Assembly (NCBI GenBank): GCA_006226895.1
Contig: SBFN01000221.1
Location: 1-8,848, forward strand
From: Deltaproteobacteria bacterium
GTDB lineage: Bacteria > Desulfobacterota > Desulfuromonadia > Desulfuromonadales > BM103
Length of the DNA: 8,848 nt
Direction of reading: 5' to 3'
Below are positions 1 to 7,858 of the stretch, piece by piece (within the stretch, counting starts at the first letter, position 1; each line of letters begins with the position of its first letter). The notes under the pieces are model-generated. The model saw only the letters and a list, made by a program, of their open reading frames with translations. It ran no database searches and was not told the DNA's origin. The position numbers and the translations under genes are program-made.

Positions 1-686
1 CGAATGCCTGATTCTACACCGGGTGGGATTTTCAGGGAAAGGGTCTTTTGTCCGCGGGTTAAACCTGTGCCCCGGCATTTTTTACAGGGGTCGGAGATTT
101 TTTTGCCTTCGCCGTTACAATCGGGGCAGGTGCGGGTCAGAGAAAAGAAGCCCTGCTGGAAGCGCACCTGGCCGTTGCCGGAACAGGTGCCGCAGGTTTC
201 GGCACTGGTGCCTGGTTTGGCACCCGACCCATCGCAGGTCTCACACGGCTGATGCCGCGGCACCTGAATTTTGGTCTCGAGGCCGAAGGCGGCTTCCTCA
301 AAGTTGATCGTCAGGTTGTAGCGTAGATCATCCCCTCGTCTGCCGCCGCCGCGACGACCTCCGCCTCCACCACCACCGAAGATATCACCGAAGATGTCGC
401 CGAAGATGTCCTCAAAGGGCGCCCCGCCGAAGCCTCCGGAGGAAAAGCCCCCGCTCTGCTGGTCAACTCCGGCATGGCCGTACTGATCGTAAAGGGCGCG
501 CTTCTGTCCATCAGAGAGAACCGCATAGGCTTCGGAAAGTTCCTTGAAACGTTCTTCCGCCTCCTTATCGCCGGGATTTTTGTCGGGGTGACATTTCAGG
601 GCCAGTTTGCGATAAGCTTTTTTGATCTCGGTGTCACTGGCGTTCTGGTTAACTTCAAGTATTTCGTAATAATCACGTTTGGCCAA
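1..686 (-). CDS. dnaJ: Chaperone DnaJ (Hsp40), N-terminal 228 residues, cut by the window edge
   Basis: This co-chaperone delivers unfolded proteins to DnaK and stimulates its ATPase. The J-domain spans about residues 4-70, with the HPD motif at 33-35. A Gly/Phe-rich linker (about 78-118) holds three DIF units at 93-104 and a run of seven Gly. The zinc domain shows all four CxxCxGxG repeats: CETCDGSG (148), CGTCSGNG (165), CPDCNGEG (187) and CKKCRGTG (201). The C-terminal client-binding domain begins at the left edge and is mostly missing, since family members are usually about 370-380 residues. The start is TTG at 684-686: it gives the standard N-terminus [10 protein letters not shown], has AAGGA 7 nt upstream, and no ATG fits. 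It is the last visible gene of hrcA-grpE-dnaK-dnaJ, 125 nt after dnaK. The truncation is due to the window, not to mutation. Confidence 0.97.
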   Translation of the reverse strand, partial: MAKRDYYEILEVNQNASDTEIKKAYRKLALKCHPDKNPGDKEAEERFKELSEAYAVLSDGQKRALYDQYGHAGVDQQSGGFSSGGFGGAPFEDIFGDIFGDIFGGGGGGGRRGGGRRGDDLRYNLTINFEEAAFGLETKIQVPRHQPCETCDGSGAKPGTSAETCGTCSGNGQVRFQQGFFSLTRTCPDCNGEGKKISDPCKKCRGTGLTRGQKTLSLKIPPGVESGI

Positions 687-693
687 AATAGTA

Positions 694-698
694 TCCTT
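694..698 (-). promoter_or_regulatory. Ribosome-binding site deciding the TTG start of dnaJ
   Basis: AAGGA lies 7 nt upstream of a TTG that opens the canonical DnaJ N-terminus. No in-frame ATG lies nearby, so this site supports the non-ATG start. Confidence 0.75.
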
Positions 699-739
699 GC
701 GGCGAAAGAGAACCCGACCTGTCCACTGGTAAAACGGGG

Positions 740-791
740 AAAGGCCAGAGGCTCAAGGAGAGCATATATTGCTCCCCCGAGGCTCTGGCCT
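740..791 (-). terminator. Long imperfect hairpin between dnaK and dnaJ; weak or partial terminator, or mRNA processing/stability element
   Basis: The outer arms AGGCCAGAG (742-750) and CTCTGGCCT (783-791) pair over 9 bp. After one G/G mismatch the stem continues with CTC/GAG and an inner GAGCA/TGCTC stem closed by a 5-nt TATAT loop, about 20 pairs in all. In the direction of transcription only three T follow, then CCCCGTTTT, so the U-tract is poor. Full termination would cut off dnaJ. A partial terminator lowering DnaJ relative to DnaK, or a 3'-end stabiliser of dnaK mRNA, fits better. The structure is seen; the function is inferred. Confidence 0.6.
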
Positions 792-811
792 GATCTGTTC
801 CTGTTACTGGT

Positions 812-2719
<1,908 letters not shown>

Positions 2720-2790
2720 GATAAGAATCCTCCTTAAAGATTCGCTTTGTTAATTGTTTCAATACGTCCGGACGTGACTCGCCGGGCGCT

Positions 2791-3402
2791 TTAATCTTCT
2801 GTGTCTGTTTCGGGAGCCTTGGCCACCATGACCAGCGATGGACGCAAGAGCCGATCGTGCAACAGGTAGCCTTTCTGGAACTCTGTGACCACGGTGTTGG
2901 GTGCCTGCTCCGCTGACTCGATCTGGCCCATGGCTTGATGCAGGTTCGGGTCAAAGTCTGTGCCGATGGCGTTGATCGCTTTGACGCCAAAGTCTTCCAG
3001 AGCTTTGCGGAACTGGGTGATCGTCATGTTGACGCCTTCAAGGAGGCCTTGATTGTCAGCTTCTTCCTGAGCGGCGTGTTCAATAGCGCGCTCGAGGTTG
3101 TCGAGAACCGGGACCATCTCCTTGAGGAGGCGGTCATTGGCAAAGCGGATCGCGTCTTCCTTGTCGCGCTGGTTGCGTTTGCGAGCATTCTCAAGATCTG
3201 CCCGTTCACGCAAATAGAGGTCCCAGTTTTTGCCGGCTTCCGTACGCATGGCTTCAACCTCATTCTGCAGAGCAGTCAGCGGGTCGATTTCCGCTTCCGT
3301 CTCAACCTCAACCTCTTCTGCGGCGTCTTCGGTGACTTCTTCCGACGCTTCTGGTGCTGTTTTCAAATCCGTTACGTCTTGCTTTTTACTTTTCTTGGCC
3401 AA
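2791..3402 (-). CDS. grpE: Nucleotide exchange factor GrpE
   Basis: GrpE dimers release ADP from DnaK and reset the chaperone cycle. From the chosen start it has 203 residues. A Lys-rich then strongly acidic disordered N-terminus (1-40) is followed by a long charged coiled-coil (about 41-95) and the beta-wing domain, with the family signatures FDPNLHQAM (150-158) and FQKGYLLHDRLLRP (175-188). The start is TTG at 3400-3402, which gives the typical MAKKSKK opening; AGGAG lies 10 nt upstream, 13 nt after the hrcA stop. The frame also stays open to another TTG at 3433-3435, which would add 11 residues (MIQTTIRRRKP), but that site has no clear ribosome-binding site and lies inside hrcA. The ribosome-binding site overlaps the hrcA stop codon, suggesting translational coupling. 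Confidence 0.96.
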   Translation of the reverse strand: MAKKSKKQDVTDLKTAPEASEEVTEDAAEEVEVETEAEIDPLTALQNEVEAMRTEAGKNWDLYLRERADLENARKRNQRDKEDAIRFANDRLLKEMVPVLDNLERAIEHAAQEEADNQGLLEGVNMTITQFRKALEDFGVKAINAIGTDFDPNLHQAMGQIESAEQAPNTVVTEFQKGYLLHDRLLRPSLVMVAKAPETDTED

Positions 3403-3411
3403 GGGTTTTCG

Positions 3412-3417
3412 TCTCCT
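3412..3417 (-). promoter_or_regulatory. Ribosome-binding site deciding the TTG start of grpE, overlapping the hrcA stop
   Basis: AGGAGA is read here, and its first two bases are the last two of the hrcA TAG stop (3416-3418). It is placed for the TTG at 3400-3402 and cannot serve the upstream TTG at 3433-3435. Confidence 0.65.
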
Positions 3418-4456
3418 AATCGTTGTCTGTATCAAGCAGGCGGCTAATCAGGCTCGCCGTGTAATCGACAATTGGAATGATGGTTGCGTAAGGCATGCGG
3501 TTCGGGCCAATGACACCCAGGGTGCCGAGGGTGCCGCGCTTGCCCGAGTAGGCCGCTGTAATCAGGCTGCAATCGGAAAGCTCTGTGTGTTCTGTCTCGC
3601 TGCCGATAATGACCTGGACCCCCTTAGACTCGAGGCCGCGGTCAAGCAGTTCGACCAATGCGCTTTTTTGCTCAAAGGTCTGGACGATCCGTTTCATACA
3701 GTCCAGGTCGGAGAATTCCGGTTGCTCGAGGAAGCGGCTGGTGCCCTCAATAATCACGTCACCGTTCGATTCGTCGACCAGTGCGGCGCTGGACAGGGTA
3801 AAGGCCCGACGCATCAGCTGATCATAAAGAGCCTTTTCCTGAGCCATTTCGGTGATTATGCGGGTACGAACGTCCTGAATACTCAGGCCGTTCATGGTCT
3901 GGTTCAGGTAGTTGGTGATCTTTTCCAGCTCTCTGGGTGACAGGTCCTCATCAACTTCGACCAGTTTGTTCTGTACCAGCCCCGACTGGGTCACGAAGAC
4001 GGCCAGAATCAGGCGCTGTGAAAGTTTGACGAACTCAATGTGCCTGAAGATAGTCGCCTTGAGGCGAGGCACCATAACCAGACCGGTATAGTGAGAGATT
4101 GACGACAGCGTTCTGCTGGCTTCGCGCAGCATGTCGGTCATCTGCAGGCCTTGCTGGCGATACTGCAGCTCGATCCGGTCTTTCTGGCGGCGGTCCATTT
4201 CGCTGACGCGCAAGATGGTGTCAACGTAGAAACGGTAGCCTTTCTCGGTAGGAATCCTGCCCGCTGAAGTGTGTGGCGAGACCAGGTAGCCAAGTTCTTC
4301 GAGCTCTGCCATGACATTGCGCACCGATGCCGGAGACAGCTTGATGCCCTGATTTTGAGTCAGGGCTTTTGAGCCGACCGGTTGGGCGGTTGCAATATAC
4401 TCCTCGATGATTGCCTCGAGGATTGTCTGACCGCGATCAGTCAGTTTCGCTGCCAT
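3416..4456 (-). CDS. hrcA: Heat-inducible transcription repressor HrcA
   Basis: HrcA binds CIRCE operators and represses class I heat-shock genes; in studied species its activity needs the GroE chaperonin (established knowledge). The 346-residue product matches the family length. An N-terminal winged helix-turn-helix covers about 1-75, with LTDRGQTILEAIIEEYI (5-21), a recognition region around SPASVRNVMAELEELGYL (41-58) and the wing sequence SPHTSAGRIPTEKGYRFYVD (60-79). A central dimerisation/GAF-like region follows, and the C-terminus carries GTLGVIGPNRMPY (311-323). The frame stays open far upstream (to 4693, inside hemW), but the ATG at 4454-4456 is preferred: GGAG lies 6 nt upstream and the known N-terminus starts here. 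It is the first gene of the operon, with a CIRCE site in its own leader, so it should be autoregulated. Confidence 0.97.
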   Translation of the reverse strand: MAAKLTDRGQTILEAIIEEYIATAQPVGSKALTQNQGIKLSPASVRNVMAELEELGYLVSPHTSAGRIPTEKGYRFYVDTILRVSEMDRRQKDRIELQYRQQGLQMTDMLREASRTLSSISHYTGLVMVPRLKATIFRHIEFVKLSQRLILAVFVTQSGLVQNKLVEVDEDLSPRELEKITNYLNQTMNGLSIQDVRTRIITEMAQEKALYDQLMRRAFTLSSAALVDESNGDVIIEGTSRFLEQPEFSDLDCMKRIVQTFEQKSALVELLDRGLESKGVQVIIGSETEHTELSDCSLITAAYSGKRGTLGTLGVIGPNRMPYATIIPIVDYTASLISRLLDTDND

Positions 4457-4470
4457 GATAAACTCCGCAC

Positions 4471-4498
4471 AAAAAAACTTAAGCCGGAAACCCGGCCT
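4471..4498 (-). terminator. Terminator-like hairpin in the hrcA leader (possible attenuator)
   Basis: The arms GCCGG and CCGGC (4492-4496 and 4483-4487) pair around a 4-nt loop; a G-U and an A-U pair can extend the stem to 7. AAG and then seven T (4471-4477) follow. It lies between CIRCE and the hrcA ribosome-binding site, so stopping here would remove the whole operon. The stem is short and the T-run starts 3-5 nt after it, so strength as a terminator is uncertain. Confidence 0.45.
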
Positions 4499-4514
4499 GG
4501 AAACTCTCTGGCAC
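4479..4514 (-). CDS. Possible 11-residue leader peptide in the hrcA 5' leader
   Basis: A GTG start (4512-4514) opens an 11-codon frame reading MPESFQAGFPA and closed by TAA at 4479-4481. AAGGAG, the first six bases of the CIRCE spacer as transcribed, lies 5 nt upstream. The last codons lie inside the terminator-like hairpin and the stop immediately precedes its T-run, which is the geometry of a translation-coupled attenuator. Frames this short arise easily by chance and there is no known family, so this is offered only as a candidate. If the CIRCE RNA folds into a hairpin, the GTG would be paired while the ribosome-binding site would sit in the loop. Confidence 0.2.
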   Translation of the reverse strand: MPESFQAGFPA

Positions 4515-4534
4515 TCCTTCTCCTTGAGTGCCAA
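4508..4534 (-). promoter_or_regulatory. CIRCE operator (HrcA-binding site)
   Basis: On the coding strand it reads TTGGCACTC, 9 nt, GAGTGCCAG. The consensus is TTAGCACTC-N9-GAGTGCTAA. The arms pair at 8 of 9 positions and the spacer has the canonical length. It begins 9 nt downstream of the -10 box, at about the start of the transcript, so HrcA bound here would block initiation. It is the only CIRCE copy seen in the window and should control hrcA, grpE, dnaK and dnaJ together. Confidence 0.95.
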
Positions 4535-4536
4535 AG

Positions 4537-4572
4537 CACGGTCAACATAACAACGGCAATTGCCTTTGTCAA
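4537..4572 (-). promoter_or_regulatory. Sigma70-type promoter of the hrcA-grpE-dnaK-dnaJ operon
   Basis: A perfect -35 TTGACA (4567-4572), a 17-nt spacer and TATGTT as -10 (4544-4549, four of six to consensus) place the start near 4537, next to CIRCE. The -35 could also be read as part of a sigma32 CTTGAAA-like box, but no CCCCAT-like -10 is present, so vegetative sigma is favoured. The spacer is filled by a palindrome (see findings). Confidence 0.8.
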
Positions 4573-4608
4573 GGTTAGCTAAGGCAGTTTTTTGAGGGGG
4601 TATTATTC

Positions 4609-5739
4609 TCAGAGAAAAGCGAGAATCAGGTGGTCGAAGATGAGCCATCCAGAGGGTGTCAGGGACCAGCGGCCAGCGTCGTTGACCAGCCATTGAGCGC
4701 TCGCCTCAACGGCTTCAGGGAAGGCTTCTTGCAGGGTAAGACCGAAGCGTTTCTGGAACTCACTGTCATTGATTCCCTGACGGGTACGCAGGGCCAGGTA
4801 AATCGTTTCGCGCATTGCTGACTCGCGGTTGAAGGTTTCGATGCACCTCATCGGTTCCTGCCGGTCTTGTAGGTCCTGATTGTAGGCAGAGAGATTTGCC
4901 GGGACTTCCCAGCGGCTTCCCCACTGGTCGTCTTGAAAGGAGTGTGCGCCGGCCCCAATGCCAAGGTAAGGGCGACGCTGCCAGTAGCCCATGTTGTGAC
5001 GGCTGCTGTAACCGTCAAGGGCAAAATTGGCGATTTCATAGTGATCGTAGCCGGCCGCGGTTAGTCGATCATGAATGCGCATGAATGCTTCGGCGTAAAA
5101 GTCCTCATCCGGCAGTGCCATGATACCCTCTGTGACTTTTCTGTGAAGAGGGGTCTCCGGTTCGGCAGTCAACCCGTAGCAGGAGAGGTGCTCCGGTGCA
5201 AGAGCGAGGTAGGTGTGCAGGTCTGTTTCGAGCTCGGCAATGGTCTGGTCCGGCAGGGCGAACATGAGGTCGAGAGAGATATCATCGAAGCCAGCTTTGC
5301 GAGCAGCCTTGTAAGCTGCAATTCCTTCATCACGGTTATGAAGACGTCCCAGCTTGGCCAGTTGGTCGTCGTTGCAACTCTGCAGACCAAGGGAAAGACG
5401 ATTGACGCCCGCATTGCGATATTCACCGAAGGATGATTTTGAGACGGCGCCCGGGTTGGCTTCAAGGGTGATTTCTGCGTTTGCGCTGATTAGAAAATGG
5501 TGGTCAGCCGTTTGAATAATTGACGCAATCATTTCAGGGGTCAGCAGGGAAGGTGTTCCGCCTCCGAAATAAATGCTGTTGATCAGTTCTTTCCTGCCCT
5601 GCTCGGCGACCCAGGCAAGGTGCTTTCGGAGGAGGCCTGGGTAACTCTGTACCTCTGCTTGGCAAGCTTCTATCGAGTAGAAATCACAGTAGGAGCACTT
5701 TTGCCTGCAGAAAGGGATATGGAAATAGAGGCCGGCCAT
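4609..5739 (-). CDS. hemW: Radical-SAM heme chaperone HemW (often annotated as HemN, oxygen-independent coproporphyrinogen oxidase-like)
   Basis: HemW is a 4Fe-4S radical-SAM family protein that binds heme and passes it to respiratory enzymes. It is related to HemN but is not the coproporphyrinogen dehydrogenase. The 376-residue product has the cluster motif CRQKCSYCDF (C11, C15, C18). The residue after YCD is Phe, as in HemW, where true HemN has an extra Cys. Next come GGGTP (59-63, SAM binding), LEANPG (92-97), HNMGYW (248-253), GIGAGAHS (260-267) and a HemN C-terminal domain (about 300-376). The ATG at 5737-5739 is chosen because MAGLYFHIPFC is the family N-terminus and AGGAG lies just upstream, though only 3 nt away. 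A TTG at 5791-5793 would add 18 unconserved residues and sits in a hairpin loop. It ends 37 nt before the hrcA -35, with no clear terminator, so readthrough into hrcA is possible. Confidence 0.94.
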   Translation of the reverse strand: MAGLYFHIPFCRQKCSYCDFYSIEACQAEVQSYPGLLRKHLAWVAEQGRKELINSIYFGGGTPSLLTPEMIASIIQTADHHFLISANAEITLEANPGAVSKSSFGEYRNAGVNRLSLGLQSCNDDQLAKLGRLHNRDEGIAAYKAARKAGFDDISLDLMFALPDQTIAELETDLHTYLALAPEHLSCYGLTAEPETPLHRKVTEGIMALPDEDFYAEAFMRIHDRLTAAGYDHYEIANFALDGYSSRHNMGYWQRRPYLGIGAGAHSFQDDQWGSRWEVPANLSAYNQDLQDRQEPMRCIETFNRESAMRETIYLALRTRQGINDSEFQKRFGLTLQEAFPEAVEASAQWLVNDAGRWSLTPSGWLIFDHLILAFL

Positions 5740-5780
5740 TTGCTCCTGATTGTCGCTGGAAGGACTGTTCTGAAGATATC

Positions 5781-5808
5781 CACGTCCTGTCAAAACAGAC
5801 CGGACGTG
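5781..5808 (-). other. Hairpin in the spacer between the antiporter gene and hemW
   Basis: CACGTCC (5802-5808 as transcribed) pairs with GGACGTG (5781-5787), with an inner CTGT/ACAG stem as an alternative fold. No T-run follows, so it is not a standard intrinsic terminator. It lies 8 nt after the antiporter stop and about 40 nt before the hemW ATG, and may act on mRNA stability or processing. No good promoter for hemW is visible in the 76-nt gap. Confidence 0.5.
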
Positions 5809-5815
5809 AATACCT

Positions 5816-7585
5816 TTAGAGCAAGATCGCCAGCAAGGTGAGAATCACAACCGCCAGGAAAACCCCGATACCAACCGGATAGGCCGCACTTCTACTTCGA
5901 CTGTCGATCTTTTTGTCTACCTGATCGACATGGTCATCAATACCGGTTGCCTCGACCAGAAGCCGGTGACCGTACTTTTGGATGTTGCCGCCCGGTTCTT
6001 CGAAGAACTGAGCCAGATGCTTGGTAAACTGCTGGACGAAGACACGATCGGCCCAGTCGTTGATGCCATTGAAAGCCCAGTTGCAGAAGCGGTAAATCTG
6101 ACGACCTCCCTTGCGGTAAATCCAGTCGGCGTCGACATTGACTGAACGAATTTCCGCCGGGTAGATGCCGGCGAGCAGCAGCAGGGTGAAGGCCAGCGCC
6201 GAAAAAATCAGCAACTGAGACTGCGCCACCACATGGCTAATTGAGTAGGGCTGGTAGTCGGTAGCGTAGGGAAGCATGCTGTAAAGGTATTGCGGGAAGC
6301 AACCGATAAGAATACAGAGGACCGCCGAAATGCCCATGGCCAGCAGCATATGTCGCGGTGCTTCTTTGCAGCGAAGGCCTGAGTCGTGTGAGTAGAAGGC
6401 GAAGAAGGGGATCTTGATGCCGGCATGATGAAAGACCCCGGCTGAAGCAAACAGCAGGATGAACCAGAGCCAGCGCATGTCACCGTGGGCCGCGGCCTCC
6501 ATGACCATTGATTTGCTGACGAACCCGGAGAAGAGCGGGAAGGCCGAGATCGAGGCGGCGCCGACGATGCAGAAACCGCAGGTCCAGGGCATCGATTTAT
6601 AGAGGCCGCCAAGGTCGGTGGCGTTGATTTTGCCGGTGCGGTACATGACCGCGCCCATGGTCATAAAGAGCAGTCCTTTGAAAAGGAGGTCATTGAAGGC
6701 ATGAGCGACGGCGCCGTTGATGGAGAGCGCGGTGCCGATGCCGATACCGACCACCATGAAGCCGACCTGGTTGATCAGGCTGTAGGCCAGGACCCGCCGC
6801 AGGTCATTCTCGATGACCGCGTAGAAGATCGGGAAAGCCGCCATGGCCCCGCCAATGAAGATCAATTCCTCGGTGCCGGGGAAGGCTCTTGCCAAGGCGT
6901 AGATTGCAGTCTTGGTGGTGAACGCCGAAAGAAAGATGGTGCCGGTGATGGTCGCCTCGGGGTAGGCGTCGGTCAACCAGGGGTGCAGAAACGGCCAGGC
7001 GCAGTTGACGCCGATGCCGACAAAGATAAACCATGAGGCTGTCGTCCCCAGCCCGATCAGGTCAAAGGCTGCTGATCCGGTCTGTGAGACATGCATGATA
7101 ATCCCCGCCAGCAGGCAGAGGCCACCGGCGACGTGGACCATGAAGTAACGGAATCCGGCTCCAAGCGCCCGCTCGGTACGACGTGCCAGGATCAGGAAAG
7201 TGGCGCTGATCGTGAGTAATTCCCAGAAGACAAAGAGGGTGAACATGTCGCCCGCGAAGACTGCACCAATGGCAGCTCCGGCGTAGACCGTGCCGGCAAC
7301 ATTCTGCACGGCGTCATCAACGTGAAGGGCGTAGAGTGCCGAAAGGAATGCCACCAGATGGAAAATGTAGCCGAAGATCAGGCTCAGCTTGTCCACCCTT
7401 GCCAAGATGATCTGGTCGCTTAAAAACGGGTAGACCCAGTGACTGCCGTGCGGAAGCTGCAGCAGGTTGATAAAGCTGATCACCGGCAATAGCAGCAGTA
7501 AAGCTTGTCGAGTACGGCCCTTGAAAAACGGAACCAGAAGGCCGCCGAGAACCAGGATCAGTGCAGGCGGCAATGCATTAATCAT
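5816..7585 (-). CDS. Mrp-type monovalent cation/H+ antiporter large membrane subunit (MrpD/NuoL-like), second copy
   Basis: This inner-membrane subunit belongs to the proton-conducting family shared by Mrp antiporters and complex I (NuoL/M/N). The 589-residue product is almost wholly hydrophobic up to about residue 478. Family landmarks are FVFWELLTIS with Glu122 (TM5), TTKTAIYALAR with Lys225 (TM8), HAFNDLLFKGLLF with His295 and Lys303, and SGFVSKSM with Lys358 (broken helix). At the usual TM7 Lys the sequence is GIGVNCAWPFLHPW, with Asn194. A C-terminal part (478-570) is amphipathic and charged, opening with VDADWIYRKGG as in NuoL-like proteins; a last helix follows (572-588). It overlaps the preceding small gene by 8 nt, and GAGGA lies 8 nt upstream, so translation is probably coupled. 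The transported ion cannot be read from sequence; Na+ or K+ against H+ is the family expectation. A respiratory or hydrogenase-linked role is the alternative. Confidence 0.88.
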   Translation of the reverse strand: MINALPPALILVLGGLLVPFFKGRTRQALLLLLPVISFINLLQLPHGSHWVYPFLSDQIILARVDKLSLIFGYIFHLVAFLSALYALHVDDAVQNVAGTVYAGAAIGAVFAGDMFTLFVFWELLTISATFLILARRTERALGAGFRYFMVHVAGGLCLLAGIIMHVSQTGSAAFDLIGLGTTASWFIFVGIGVNCAWPFLHPWLTDAYPEATITGTIFLSAFTTKTAIYALARAFPGTEELIFIGGAMAAFPIFYAVIENDLRRVLAYSLINQVGFMVVGIGIGTALSINGAVAHAFNDLLFKGLLFMTMGAVMYRTGKINATDLGGLYKSMPWTCGFCIVGAASISAFPLFSGFVSKSMVMEAAAHGDMRWLWFILLFASAGVFHHAGIKIPFFAFYSHDSGLRCKEAPRHMLLAMGISAVLCILIGCFPQYLYSMLPYATDYQPYSISHVVAQSQLLIFSALAFTLLLLAGIYPAEIRSVNVDADWIYRKGGRQIYRFCNWAFNGINDWADRVFVQQFTKHLAQFFEEPGGNIQKYGHRLLVEATGIDDHVDQVDKKIDSRSRSAAYPVGIGVFLAVVILTLLAILL

Positions 7586-7847
7586 TATAATAATCCTCTT
7601 TGCGCATGACTAAGGGCCGCAGTACAAATTTGGCTACGATCACCAGGATGACACAAGCGACAAAACCGTAGACGGAGTAGAAGCCGAAAAAACTTTCCCA
7701 GGTGAAGATGCCGTGCTTGTGGTAGAAGATGTCTATTGCTAAAGAGATGACTACGCAGGCATAGAATATTCTCAGCAGGCGCTTGACGTTTTCGGGCTTG
7801 TCAAACATCCCCAGTTCTTCATCCATACTAATCGGTTTTTTTGACAT
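7578..7847 (-). CDS. Small two-helix membrane protein of the antiporter operon, function unknown
   Basis: It has 89 residues. A charged N-terminus (1-23, with MFDKPENVKRLLRIFY) leads into a first helix at about 24-42. A short loop with HKHGIFTWES (43-52) follows, then a second helix at about 53-76 (FFGFYSVYGFVACVILV) and a charged tail ending EDYYND. I recall similar unnamed small proteins next to D-type antiporter subunits in proteobacteria, with the pattern GFYxVYGFVAC; this is memory, not a search. The start is supported by AAGGAG 7 nt upstream, which overlaps the stop of the previous small gene. Its own stop overlaps the start of the large subunit by 8 nt. Position and topology suggest an accessory or assembly subunit of the antiporter, replacing or adding to MrpE/F/G-like small subunits, to which I see no clear similarity. 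No catalytic motif is visible. Confidence 0.9.
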   Translation of the reverse strand: MSKKPISMDEELGMFDKPENVKRLLRIFYACVVISLAIDIFYHKHGIFTWESFFGFYSVYGFVACVILVIVAKFVLRPLVMRKEDYYND

Positions 7848-7858
7848 CCGTTCGCTCC

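Noticed and set aside
2735..2763. Possible promoter just upstream of dnaK (TTGAAA, 18 nt, TTTAAG)
   Set aside because: The -10 would overlap the dnaK ribosome-binding site, so the transcript would begin within or after it and be poorly translated. No sigma32-like CCCCAT box is present.
4457..4693. Extended hrcA frame starting inside hemW (425 residues)
   Set aside because: The added residues cross the promoter, CIRCE and leader, have no HrcA similarity, and the ATG at 4456 has a ribosome-binding site and the family N-terminus.
2768..5809. The 10-mer CCGGACGTGA occurs in both the grpE-dnaK spacer (2768-2777) and the antiporter-hemW spacer (5800-5809)
   Set aside because: A window of this size contains dozens of shared 10-mers by chance, and the flanks do not match further.
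6701..7036. Plus-strand 111-residue acidic frame within the second antiporter gene
   Set aside because: It is the mirror of hydrophobic transmembrane codons, which yields charged residues on the opposite strand. It has no motif, ribosome-binding site or neighbour support.
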